Source of the DNA: CAYJAZ01 sp964368455
GTDB taxonomy: Bacteria; Desulfobacterota; Desulfovibrionia; Desulfovibrionales; Desulfovibrionaceae
Reading direction: 5' to 3'
Assembly: GCA_964368455.1 (NCBI GenBank)
Contig: CAYJAZ010000010.1
Location: 1-64,000 of the forward strand
Length of the DNA stretch: 64,000 bases
Translations under genes and position numbers: made by a program
The notes under the pieces: generated by a model
Seen by the model: the letters and a program-made list of their open reading frames with translations, nothing else
Databases searched by the model: none
What the model was told of the DNA's origin: nothing
Shown: positions 25,818-34,274 of the stretch, piece by piece
Numbering within the stretch: position 1 is the first letter of the stretch
Layout of the letters: every line of letters starts with the position of its first letter

Positions 25818-27260
25818 ATGAAGAAACAATGGTCAGACATACTTGCTCAATTAGAATCAGCAACAGAATTAAGAAACGGTGAATATAAGGTTTGGTTTAA
25901 GCCTCTTCGAGGCGAAGTCGATTATAGTCAAAGTCCTCCTTGCCTCACGCTCAAAGCACCTACTCAATATGTTGCCGATTGGCATCAAAAGAAAAGTCTT
26001 AAGCTTATAAACGTATACGCAAAGAAGACTTTAGGTTTTGACGTACAAATTGATATAATAGTTGAAGAAGAAGCAAAAACATTTACAGCAAAGGATGTGG
26101 TTATTAATAGCCCATCTGCTCCTAGTGTTTTAGCTACTCAAGGACAAAATGTTCTTCCTCTTGATATGGCATCAACTCGTATGAATCCATCTCATCTATC
26201 TATTGAAAAGATGAAGCATTCACACTCTTTTGATACCTTTGTTGTTGGACAATGCAACATGCTTGCACACGCAGCGGCAAAAAGTATTTTAAAAGCTGAT
26301 TCACTCACAGATATGCTCTTCTTATCATCAGCACCAGGCCTAGGTAAAACGCATCTCACACAAGCTCTTGGAAGAGCAATGTATGAAGAAAGTAAGCAGA
26401 AAAAACTTTCAATGGCATATCTTACTACTGAAGAATTTTCTAGTCAATTTATTCAAGCTTGCGGTTTTAAATCCAAAGGTTCTTATGGAGCTTTAGATAA
26501 TTTTAAAGAAAGATTCCGTGCACTTGATCTGCTTTTACTCGAAGATGTACACTTCTTAAGAGGAAAGCAAAAAACTCAAGAAGAATTGCTTGCTATTGTA
26601 GATTATTTACAAAATAAAGGTGCGAGAGTTGTCTTTACTTCCTCTTTTGCTCCAAAAGATATACACGATATAGATTCAAACCTTTCCTCGCGTTTCAACT
26701 CTGGTTTCATCACTTCACTAGATTATCCGGATTTCGACACGAAAAAAGAAATGCTCATAAAAAAAGCTTCTTTAAAGAATTTCAAACTTCCTGAAAATGT
26801 GGCAGATCTTTTTGCAAAACAAATCGACGGCGATATCAGATTACTTGAGTCTTCACTCAATAATCTCTTGCTCAAATCACAAGTGATGAACCTGCCTCTT
26901 ACAGAAGAACTCGCTTATAGCGTTATTGCAAATGTTGCACCGCATAATCCAGAAATGTCTTTCAAAGAATTAATACAACTTGTGTGCTCTTGTTATAATA
27001 TTTCCGAAGATCAAATGTTTTCGCGTACAAGAAAAAATGAATATGTGATGGCAAGAAATACAGCTTATTATCTCATTCGTAAGCATTTTACCATGACATT
27101 ACAGGATATTGGCGATAAATTTAACAAAAGACATTCAACCGTGTCTAAAGCTATAACACTTGTAGAAGAAGAGATTTCTAAAAAAACTAAACTCGGTTCA
27201 CAATTCTTACACACAATCACAGCTATAGAAGAAAAATCCAATTTTTTAAGAAAAGCATAA
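25818..27260 (+). CDS. dnaA: Chromosomal replication initiator DnaA, divergent type
   Basis: AAA+ initiator that binds DnaA boxes and opens the origin. Domain I covers about 1-85; a linker follows; domain III starts at FDTFVVGQCN (138-147) with Walker A SAPGLGKTH (171-179), Walker B LLLLEDVHFL (238-247) and an LSSRFNSG sensor segment. Domain IV has RKNEYVMARNTAYYLIRKH and FNKRHSTVSKA. The canonical DNA-contact signature is GRDH-T/S-TV; here Arg replaces the Asp before His. Length 480 is normal. The expected neighbour dnaN is absent; a repeat follows. Some Desulfovibrio genomes carry two dnaA genes, so this could be either copy. Weak ribosome site (AGAACAAAG). Confidence 0.92.
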   Translation: MKKQWSDILAQLESATELRNGEYKVWFKPLRGEVDYSQSPPCLTLKAPTQYVADWHQKKSLKLINVYAKKTLGFDVQIDIIVEEEAKTFTAKDVVINSPSAPSVLATQGQNVLPLDMASTRMNPSHLSIEKMKHSHSFDTFVVGQCNMLAHAAAKSILKADSLTDMLFLSSAPGLGKTHLTQALGRAMYEESKQKKLSMAYLTTEEFSSQFIQACGFKSKGSYGALDNFKERFRALDLLLLEDVHFLRGKQKTQEELLAIVDYLQNKGARVVFTSSFAPKDIHDIDSNLSSRFNSGFITSLDYPDFDTKKEMLIKKASLKNFKLPENVADLFAKQIDGDIRLLESSLNNLLLKSQVMNLPLTEELAYSVIANVAPHNPEMSFKELIQLVCSCYNISEDQMFSRTRKNEYVMARNTAYYLIRKHFTMTLQDIGDKFNKRHSTVSKAITLVEEEISKKTKLGSQFLHTITAIEEKSNFLRKA

Positions 27261-27287
27261 GCTCTTTTCTTTAGCCTAGATAGCATT

Positions 27288-27876
27288 TGCCTCCGGCGGC
27301 CAAAGGAGCAATGCCCCTTTGGAAACCCGAATATGCAAGGTGAGTGCAATGGGTTTTGGCTAAAGAAGAAAATTATTTTTTTATTTGCGAAAAAGTTTTA
27401 AAGTTTTGGTGCTTTGCACCAAAACATTAAATACTGTTTCGCTTTAAAATTTTAAAATCTACTTTTAACTTAAATCAAGTTGCCATTTGTCACTGCGTTC
27501 CAAATGTGCGTAGGAAAAGTTTAATCTTTAAAAGGCATGGATTGCCACGTCGTTACACTCCTCGCAATGACGAGTCTAGAGCATTACATTTCTTGCTGAT
27601 GATAAAATTTTGTTCTCTATTCACGACTTTCTTATTTCCACAAGAGGATGAAGTCACATTTGGAACATAGTGACAAATGGCAACTTATTCTTCTTTAAAA
27701 TTAATTTGCCACTATTTTAAAGCGAAACAGTATTTAAGAGTGAGGAGCGAAGCTCCGAACTCTTAAAACTTTTTCGCAAATAAAAAAAATAAATGAAATT
27801 ATAATCAACACCCTACGCACTCACCTTGCATGCTAGGGTTTGCAAAGGGAATTATTCCCTTTGCCCGCCGGAGGCA
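27288..27876. repeat. Modular inverted repeat, copy 3 (two arms)
   Basis: Arms at 27288-27510 and 27655-27876 mirror each other and share all blocks with copy 1: TGCCTCCGGCGG ends, a CAAAGG..CCTTTG hairpin, GCGAAAAAGTTTTAA, a variable hairpin, TACTGTTTCGCTTTAAAA and CATTTGTCACTGCGTTCC. The centre (27511-27654) holds a different palindromic motif, near ATTGCCACGTCGTTACACTC with CTCGCAATGACGAG (about 27541-27574), similar to REP-like motifs common in many bacteria. TAGCA occurs just outside both ends (27281-27285 and 27877-27881), a possible target duplication. Lies between dnaA and moaA, convergent ends. Confidence 0.85.
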
Positions 27877-27894
27877 TAGCACGCAAAAAAAAAA

Positions 27895-28944
27895 TTAGCC
27901 GCCGATATCCACCATTTTTTTCTTTGCGATTTCTTTATTGCTTGTGATAAGGCCATTTCTTTCTTCTTTTCTTTGTTCTACTATAGAGGCGCCAATTTGT
28001 TTTTTTTCTGTGGCGTTTTGTATATATTTTGTAAGTTCGCTATCGCTGAGTTCTTTGTTTGCAAGCATGTCTTTGAGGGCAAATTCGTAATCGTCAAAAA
28101 GACAAGTGCGAAGATAGCCGTTTGAAGTAAGCCTTAGCCTATTGCAAGAATTACAAAAATGCGAAGAAAGGGGTGTTATGACACCGAAACGCCCTAAACC
28201 ATTCTCGATTGTAAACATTTTTGCGGGGCCTGAATTTTTACTTATGCTTTCAACTTCTATTAATTTTGCGTGCTGACTAGCTTCAAGGAGGATATCTGAA
28301 GCTGGCCAGAAGATATCTTTCTCCCATTTTGTATCTTCGCCCATAGGCATGAATTCAATGAAACGCACATCTGCTTTGTTTTTTCTTGCAAAGTCTATAA
28401 ATGCTGCAATTTCTTGACTATTGATATTTTTCATGGCAACGGCATTTATCTTGAGTTTTATGCCTGCTTGAAGTAGGGCATAGGCATTTTCAATGACTTT
28501 TTCAAAACAGTCTTGGCCTGTGATTTTCTTGAAATTTTCTTTGTTGAAGCTGTCTAGGGAAAGATTTATTCTTACTTGGGCTTGTTTGAGGTTTGGGATA
28601 ATTGAAGTGTCGAAGGTGCCATTTGTAGTGACACAAAGCTCTAGATGTGGATGTTTTTCATGCACACGTGTTAAAAAGTCTATAAAACCTTTACGGACAA
28701 AGGGTTCGCCACCTGTAAAACGGATTTTTTCAATGCCATTTTGTGCAAAAATATTGATACAACGTTCGATTTCTTCAAAGCGAAGAATATTATTGTGATG
28801 AATATAATCGTTTTCACTGCGACAATAAAGACAAGTGAAATTACACCTGTCTGTCACGGAAATACGAAGATATGAGATTTTTCTCTCGTGCTTGTCTATG
28901 AATTTTTGAGCTGAGAGATTATTTATGAGAGCTTGATCAGGCAT
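27895..28944 (-). CDS. moaA: GTP 3',8-cyclase MoaA (molybdopterin synthesis)
   Basis: Radical SAM enzyme that starts molybdenum/tungsten cofactor synthesis by rearranging GTP. The N-terminal cluster motif is Cys34-x3-Cys38-x2-Cys41 (CNFTCLYC) and the second cluster is bound by the C-terminal FCNSC ... RTC cysteines. GGEPFVRKG binds SAM. The protein ends VDIGG, keeping the terminal Gly-Gly needed by the family. 349 residues is normal. It is last in a minus-strand run after tilS (9-base gap). Molybdenum cofactor would serve formate dehydrogenases and related enzymes, none of which is in the window. Confidence 0.96.
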   Translation of the reverse strand: MPDQALINNLSAQKFIDKHERKISYLRISVTDRCNFTCLYCRSENDYIHHNNILRFEEIERCINIFAQNGIEKIRFTGGEPFVRKGFIDFLTRVHEKHPHLELCVTTNGTFDTSIIPNLKQAQVRINLSLDSFNKENFKKITGQDCFEKVIENAYALLQAGIKLKINAVAMKNINSQEIAAFIDFARKNKADVRFIEFMPMGEDTKWEKDIFWPASDILLEASQHAKLIEVESISKNSGPAKMFTIENGLGRFGVITPLSSHFCNSCNRLRLTSNGYLRTCLFDDYEFALKDMLANKELSDSELTKYIQNATEKKQIGASIVEQRKEERNGLITSNKEIAKKKMVDIGG

Positions 28945-28953
28945 CTATAATCC

Positions 28954-29964
28954 TTAATATTTTTCAAATGAAATGAACTTTTTTGAGATATGTATTTTCA
29001 GTTTTTTATTGATGTACATTTCTTTATTGCTTTCTTTGGCACATATTATTTTGTCTAGCTTGAAAAGCTGTTCAGCTTGAGGTTGGCTAGAAAGCTTTTT
29101 TATGATTTTTGCAAGTATGCGAAGCCTGAGAGCTTCTTCTTCTCGTGTGAAATTTATTCTGTCTATTTTTATAAGGGAAGAATTTTCTACAAAGGAAGAA
29201 TAAGTTTCAATTTTCTTTTGCCAATACTTTCTTTCGATTTGCCCTTGTTTCCAATTATTCTTGATATTTTTTAAAAAAGCTGGATTTTCTTCAAGAAATA
29301 GAGGTAATAAGATATTTCTCACTCTATTTCGCATGTAGACATTGCTTAAATTAGAGAGATCTTCTACCCATTTTATTGAACAGGTATTGAGTAGGTCAAG
29401 AAGTTCTTTTTTTTCTGTGAGTAAGAAAGGTCTGCATATTTTTCTGGTGTTATCAATGGCTTGCATGCCAAAGCTTTGTTCAAGACTTGTACCACGCACT
29501 TGTCGCATGAGTACATCTTCAGCTAAGTCATTTAGATGATGCCCAAGCATGATGCAATCAAAGTCAAGTTCTTGCCTTTTATTTTCAAAATTTTCGTATC
29601 TTATAATACGTGCACTTTCTTCTATACCTTTTTTCCACGTTTTTGCTTTTTTCTGCACGTCTATTCTTAGTATTTCACAAGGAATTTCTAGTTTTTTACA
29701 GAGTTTTTTTACTGTTTTAGCTTCTTTTGCAGATTCTTCACGAAGAGCATGATCTATATGCAATGCGTAGAGAGAAAGATTGTATTTTTCTTGCATTAAT
29801 TTTAAAAAAATCAAGAGAGCGGTACTGTCTGCACCGCCAGATAAGGCAATAATACATTTTTTTTCATTGAGTTCAAAATCAATTTCATTTAAAAAATGAC
29901 AAATTTGAAGACAGAAATGTGCTTGTTTTGCTGGAAGATTTTGTAATTTAAGCTTTTTTACCAT
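28954..29964 (-). CDS. tilS: tRNA(Ile)-lysidine synthetase
   Basis: Modifies C34 of tRNA-Ile(CAU) to lysidine using ATP and lysine, so that it reads AUA. The PP-loop ALSGGADSTALL lies near residue 40, with the family segments LHIDHALREESAKEA and GHHLNDLAEDVLMR and RPFLLTEKKELL. 336 residues is slightly short of many homologues, matching a small C-terminal part. Its start overlaps the end of the CgeB-like gene by 17 bases, and moaA follows after 9 bases, so translation is probably coupled. Essential in organisms that use AUA, which is frequent in this AT-rich genome. Confidence 0.93.
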   Translation of the reverse strand: MVKKLKLQNLPAKQAHFCLQICHFLNEIDFELNEKKCIIALSGGADSTALLIFLKLMQEKYNLSLYALHIDHALREESAKEAKTVKKLCKKLEIPCEILRIDVQKKAKTWKKGIEESARIIRYENFENKRQELDFDCIMLGHHLNDLAEDVLMRQVRGTSLEQSFGMQAIDNTRKICRPFLLTEKKELLDLLNTCSIKWVEDLSNLSNVYMRNRVRNILLPLFLEENPAFLKNIKNNWKQGQIERKYWQKKIETYSSFVENSSLIKIDRINFTREEEALRLRILAKIIKKLSSQPQAEQLFKLDKIICAKESNKEMYINKKLKIHISKKFISFEKY

Positions 29965-31225
29965 ATAATTTTTGCCATTCGTCTAAGAAGAGAAGTGAGG
30001 TTTCAAGGCTGTCTAAACTATGATATTCCTTTCTTAATGCAAAGATAAGATCGCTAAAACTTGAAGTGTAGGGAAGTTGTAGTCTTTGGTAAAGTGCTTT
30101 TATTTCTTCTTTGTTAAGTCCTTCAAATTCATCAAGAAATTCAAATTCCTTTACAGTTTTTTCTGGCAGATTTTGTGCAATAATATCTATAGCTTCTTTC
30201 ATTCTTGCTTGATAGCTATGATCTTTATGCACTCTTTTAGCTGCTCTTTGTGCTATTGCTTCTCTTTCTTCATTTTTTAGTAAATAATAGTTTAATAGTT
30301 CGGGCACTTGATCAAAATTATCAAAAGTGACAAGTTCTTTGTTTTCGCCTTCAATTTCAAAGAGTTCAGCCATTAGACTTCTTTTGTCTACTAATTGAAA
30401 GGCTTCGATAGAAGCAAGTTCAAAGGTACGAGGATTTACAAAATCCCCGATTTCTTGACTTTCTGATTTTACATTAGAATGTAAGTTGAGATTTACCTTG
30501 GTTGCAGAATAGATTTTCACTGAGGTGATGGGATCAACTCTTTGTCCATTGTTTTGAATAAAGGGAATTAAAAGACTTTCTCCTTCCCAATCTGATCCCC
30601 AGATTTTGAAGTTTTTCACGGATAAAAGCTTTCTAAATTGATGCCTTCTGTTTGGATAACCAGCCCCTAAGAAAGCAAGATCTGCGCCATATGTATTTCT
30701 TTCTTCTTTTGTAAGTTCTTGTTTTTTATGGAAAGAGGGGAGGGCTGCAAGAGGAAGATAGTGTGCATTTTTATGTCCGCCTTCGTGAAGTAAGGAAAGA
30801 AATTCATCTTTTTGTATAATAAAGAAATAGGAGTATAGATTTGCATAGGCACGCCAATAGGTGAAGACTTTATAATCTTCAACAAACCACATAGCTGTTG
30901 GAATATTATCTTTTTCAAATCTTTTGAGAACAGGTTTTGTGAGCGGAGCTTGAGCCATTGAGAAAACAATATCTGGTTCAAAACGTTCTGCTTGTGCGTA
31001 GACAGCTTCTGATAAAAGATTGGCAAGATTATTTTTTAAAAAATCTGATTTTACTTGTGAAATATTAAGGCAAGAAAAAGAGTGCATTGCTTCTTGGAAT
31101 TTATTTGCTTCAAAAACTTCCACAATATGCCCAAGATCTTTCAAGGCTTGCACGCAATATTGTCCTATAGGAAGCGAACCGCCATAAAGAGGGAGAACAA
31201 AAAGAATTTTTAATGTATTTGCCAT
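29948..31225 (-). CDS. CgeB-family glycosyltransferase
   Basis: A 425-residue GT-B style protein with FVLPLYGGSLPIGQYCVQALKDLGH at the start (a 20-residue core of the donor/acceptor loop), AMWFVEDYKVFTYW in the middle and FVNPRTFELASIEAFQLVDKR toward the C-terminus, a pattern I associate with CgeB/DUF3880 proteins. These sugar transferases are often linked to flagellin or surface glycan modification in Desulfovibrio and relatives. The C-terminal 60 residues are helical and charged. It lies 8 bases after a GT9 gene and overlaps tilS, so it is mid-operon. The acceptor is unknown. Confidence 0.75.
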   Translation of the reverse strand: MANTLKILFVLPLYGGSLPIGQYCVQALKDLGHIVEVFEANKFQEAMHSFSCLNISQVKSDFLKNNLANLLSEAVYAQAERFEPDIVFSMAQAPLTKPVLKRFEKDNIPTAMWFVEDYKVFTYWRAYANLYSYFFIIQKDEFLSLLHEGGHKNAHYLPLAALPSFHKKQELTKEERNTYGADLAFLGAGYPNRRHQFRKLLSVKNFKIWGSDWEGESLLIPFIQNNGQRVDPITSVKIYSATKVNLNLHSNVKSESQEIGDFVNPRTFELASIEAFQLVDKRSLMAELFEIEGENKELVTFDNFDQVPELLNYYLLKNEEREAIAQRAAKRVHKDHSYQARMKEAIDIIAQNLPEKTVKEFEFLDEFEGLNKEEIKALYQRLQLPYTSSFSDLIFALRKEYHSLDSLETSLLFLDEWQKLYGKKA

Positions 31226-31233
31226 AAATATTC

Positions 31234-32499
31234 CTAAACTTTATTTTTTGCTAAGAAGGTAAAAATACCTTCGTAAAGCATTGTAGCTATGTCAATTGTT
31301 TGATTTGTATGCGATAAATAGGCTTGCCCATATCTGTATTCTTGTAAGAGTTTTCTTAGATTATAAGCATATTCTCTTTGCTTTTCTGCTCCTTCAAGCA
31401 GAGTGTATGTGAGGCCAATTTCATCAAAAGACGATTGTAATAGGCCGAAATATTCCATTTTTTTCTGTGTTTTTTGTTTTGCTAACCATGCATAGAGGGC
31501 AGGGGAGGAAAATTGATTGTGACACATTGGAATATCGTAATGGCATTTTTTCTTTTCAGTGCATGGCACGCATGGAAAAGATGCTTGTATGCAAAGATGT
31601 CCTAATCCATAAGCACCTGTTTCATAACAATAAGCTGAAGAGCAGAAGAAAGAAAGTGTTGGAACGCCAAAAAATGCTGCGGCATGTAAAGAACCTGTAT
31701 CTGGTGAAAGAGCTAAATCACAATGCTTTATAATTTCTAAAAGTTCTATGAAAGAAGTTTTTCCAACATGATTTTGTACTAATGAAGCTGTATTTTTTGG
31801 CAGATGTGCATAAAATTCTCTTGCTAATGTTTCTTCTTTTGCTGTGCCAAGCAGTCTAAAGACTACTTTGTCAAAGCGGTTTGCAAGTATGTGTACAATC
31901 ATTGCTAGATCTTTTGGTGGAACAGAACGTCTTAAATCTTGCCCTGCAAGAATGATTGCTACTTCAAATTCTCCTTTTCCTTCTTGCCATAAAAGCATTT
32001 TCTCTTCAGCCGAAGGGTTGACTTCGCTTGCTTTTATTGGATTGTCAGACAAAAAGGCCCAATGATCTGAAACGTGTAGAGGCGATTGCTCACGATTTGT
32101 CATAAATTTAAAAGACAAATCATACCAAGCAGATCTGCTTTCTTGCGAATTTGAAAGAATGTAGCCACGAATTTTTTCTTCGTCAAAAAGTTTGAGGATG
32201 GAATAGGTGAGTTGGGCGTAATTTAAAGTGTATATTTCATCAAAATTTTTTGCTTTAATAGAGGCAAAAATCTTTCTATTTTCGTGTATTACATCTGATA
32301 ATTGAGCATTATAGGCGTGTAAGCCAATGATTTCTATGTCTGGATAGAAGAATGCAGCAGTTTTTTCGTATATTTTATCAACGCATAGGCAAATTTCATT
32401 CTTGCTGCCATCGATATCAAACATAAGACTTTTTATTAATCTTCTTGTTTGTGCAATATCGCCAAAACGGGCTATTTGAAATATTAATTTTTTTTGCAT
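31234..32499 (-). CDS. Family 9 glycosyltransferase (heptosyltransferase-like)
   Basis: 421 residues. The GT9 donor-site segment HCDLALSPDTGSLHAAAFFG, followed by VPTLSFFCSS, is clear; the N-terminal RFGDIAQTRRLIKSL matches the 'GD..  . T' acceptor loop. A run of Cys (PCVPCTEKKKCHYDIPMC) follows the donor site, a feature also seen in some heptosyltransferases. Family members move heptose from ADP-heptose to LPS core or autotransporters. Here the partner is a CgeB-like transferase 8 bases downstream, so the pair may build one surface glycan. It begins the minus-strand GT9-CgeB-tilS-moaA run and is divergent from the sigma-54 activator. Confidence 0.82.
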   Translation of the reverse strand: MQKKLIFQIARFGDIAQTRRLIKSLMFDIDGSKNEICLCVDKIYEKTAAFFYPDIEIIGLHAYNAQLSDVIHENRKIFASIKAKNFDEIYTLNYAQLTYSILKLFDEEKIRGYILSNSQESRSAWYDLSFKFMTNREQSPLHVSDHWAFLSDNPIKASEVNPSAEEKMLLWQEGKGEFEVAIILAGQDLRRSVPPKDLAMIVHILANRFDKVVFRLLGTAKEETLAREFYAHLPKNTASLVQNHVGKTSFIELLEIIKHCDLALSPDTGSLHAAAFFGVPTLSFFCSSAYCYETGAYGLGHLCIQASFPCVPCTEKKKCHYDIPMCHNQFSSPALYAWLAKQKTQKKMEYFGLLQSSFDEIGLTYTLLEGAEKQREYAYNLRKLLQEYRYGQAYLSHTNQTIDIATMLYEGIFTFLAKNKV

Positions 32500-32626
32500 A
32501 CCTTCCTCACTGCAGTATGATACACAATTTTTTTCTAACTTTCAAGTGAGCTCATAACTTTGTTTTTCATTGATTTCTACCTGCTTGAGCATTGACTAAA
32601 AAAGCTAATTTAGCTACAAATAATGT

Positions 32627-34231
32627 ATGAATACTTTATCAAAACAAGATCGTACCCCCATTATTTTTAAGCTGGCTAAAGACCTTATGGCACATATGGC
32701 GACGCCAACTTCTCGCTCTGATTTCTTTTCAAATTTGACAAGTCTTCTAAGAGCACAATTTGCATTTGACAGGCTTTGTATCAATCTTTACGATCAAGAA
32801 AGCGGCAGACTTTTTTTATTTACAGATGCCGAAGGTATTGTAGTTTCATCTCTTTCTTCTGTGCGTGTTGCTGGCGAAAACACAGTTGCAGGTAAGGTTA
32901 TTGCTTCACGCGGGCCTGTTGTTATCACAAATTTAGCAAGATATTTTTCAGAAAATGAAATCAACCCGCTCACAGAAGCTGGAATTTCTACTACTATGGC
33001 CTTTCCTCTTATCGTGAATGAACAAATCATTGGAACATTACATTGTTCTTTTTATAAAGAACCTGAAAATGTTTATAATTATACAGAATTTCTTTCCGAA
33101 CTTTGTCCTTTTATTGCTACTTGTCTTGCCCTTATTCTCTCTTTGGAAAATTCCGATCTTCACTTGCCGCTTTATGAAAATTTTGACATGCCACAAAGCG
33201 ATTCATTTATTGTTGGCAGCGGCCTTATGAAGAATTTACTTGAAGAAGTGCGTGTTGTTTCTCAATTAGATATTCCGATTTTAATTCTAGGTGAAACAGG
33301 TACGGGTAAATCTTTACTTGCTCAACATATTCATAAACTTAGCAATAGAAATAACAAAAATTTTGTCAAAGTGAACTGTCCTGCCTTAGTTTCTTCACTT
33401 TTTGAAAGCGAGCTTTTTGGACATGCCAAAGGTTCTTTTACAGGTGCGGCAAATAAGAGAATAGGACGTTTTGAACTTGCACATAATGGCACTCTTTTTC
33501 TAGACGAAATTGCTGAATTGTCTGCTGAAATGCAGTCAAAACTACTTCATGCACTTGAAGAGTCTAGTTTTGAAAGAGTTGGTGAGTCTTCGCCTTTATC
33601 TGTTGATGTACGTATGGTTACAGCTACAAATGTGGATATTCCTAAAGCTCTATCAGAAGGCAGATTGAGGCCAGATTTTTATTACAGACTTGCCGCCTAC
33701 ACTATAACACTTCCGCCATTAAGAGAAAGAAAACAAGATATCCCACCTTTAATAGAATATTTAGGGACACAATCTGCTAAAGCTTTGGGTTTACACAGAT
33801 TAAAAATAAATGCTTCCATTAAAGAAATGCTTATTGAGCATGCATGGCAAGGAAATATACGTGAATTAAAAAATGTGATCCAACAATTGCTTATACAGCA
33901 GGCAGTGCATAAAAATTTGCGTTTCTATGACGTTGACTTGATTTTGAAGAAAAGTTCACAGCTTTATTCTATTCCAACTGATCAAAATATTGCACAAAAT
34001 TCACAGATTTTGCCAAAAGAAAATATTTCAACTCCACCAATAAATAAAGCAATTCATAGCGAAGAAATAAATAATGATCTTTCCTTGCACGAAAACGAAA
34101 AACGATTTATCACAAAAGCACTTATGGAATCGCATGGTAGAATTTCAGGCCCACATGGTGCAGCCAAGAAATTAGGTTTGCCTCGCTCAACCTTGCAATA
34201 TAGAATGAAGAAATTGGGTATAGAATACTAG
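32627..34231 (+). CDS. Sigma-54-dependent activator, GAF-AAA-Fis
   Basis: A 534-residue enhancer-binding protein. A GAF sensor covers about 25-175 (FDRLCINLYDQESGRLFL ... PLIVNEQIIGTLHC). The AAA+ domain has Walker A GETGTGKS (222-229), a sigma-54 contact loop reading GSFTGA (269-274; the usual form is GAFTGA), and Walker B GTLFLDEIAEL. The C-terminal Fis-type helix-turn-helix is GAAKKLGLPRSTLQYRMKKLG. Layout matches FhlA/NorR-like activators. The ligand is unknown. The next gene, an NhaC antiporter, starts 43 bases after the stop on the same strand and may be a target or just an operon mate. Weak ribosome site. Confidence 0.9.
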   Translation: MNTLSKQDRTPIIFKLAKDLMAHMATPTSRSDFFSNLTSLLRAQFAFDRLCINLYDQESGRLFLFTDAEGIVVSSLSSVRVAGENTVAGKVIASRGPVVITNLARYFSENEINPLTEAGISTTMAFPLIVNEQIIGTLHCSFYKEPENVYNYTEFLSELCPFIATCLALILSLENSDLHLPLYENFDMPQSDSFIVGSGLMKNLLEEVRVVSQLDIPILILGETGTGKSLLAQHIHKLSNRNNKNFVKVNCPALVSSLFESELFGHAKGSFTGAANKRIGRFELAHNGTLFLDEIAELSAEMQSKLLHALEESSFERVGESSPLSVDVRMVTATNVDIPKALSEGRLRPDFYYRLAAYTITLPPLRERKQDIPPLIEYLGTQSAKALGLHRLKINASIKEMLIEHAWQGNIRELKNVIQQLLIQQAVHKNLRFYDVDLILKKSSQLYSIPTDQNIAQNSQILPKENISTPPINKAIHSEEINNDLSLHENEKRFITKALMESHGRISGPHGAAKKLGLPRSTLQYRMKKLGIEY

Positions 34232-34274
34232 AATGTATTTCTAAATTAATTCATTGGATTCAAAATAAAAAAAC

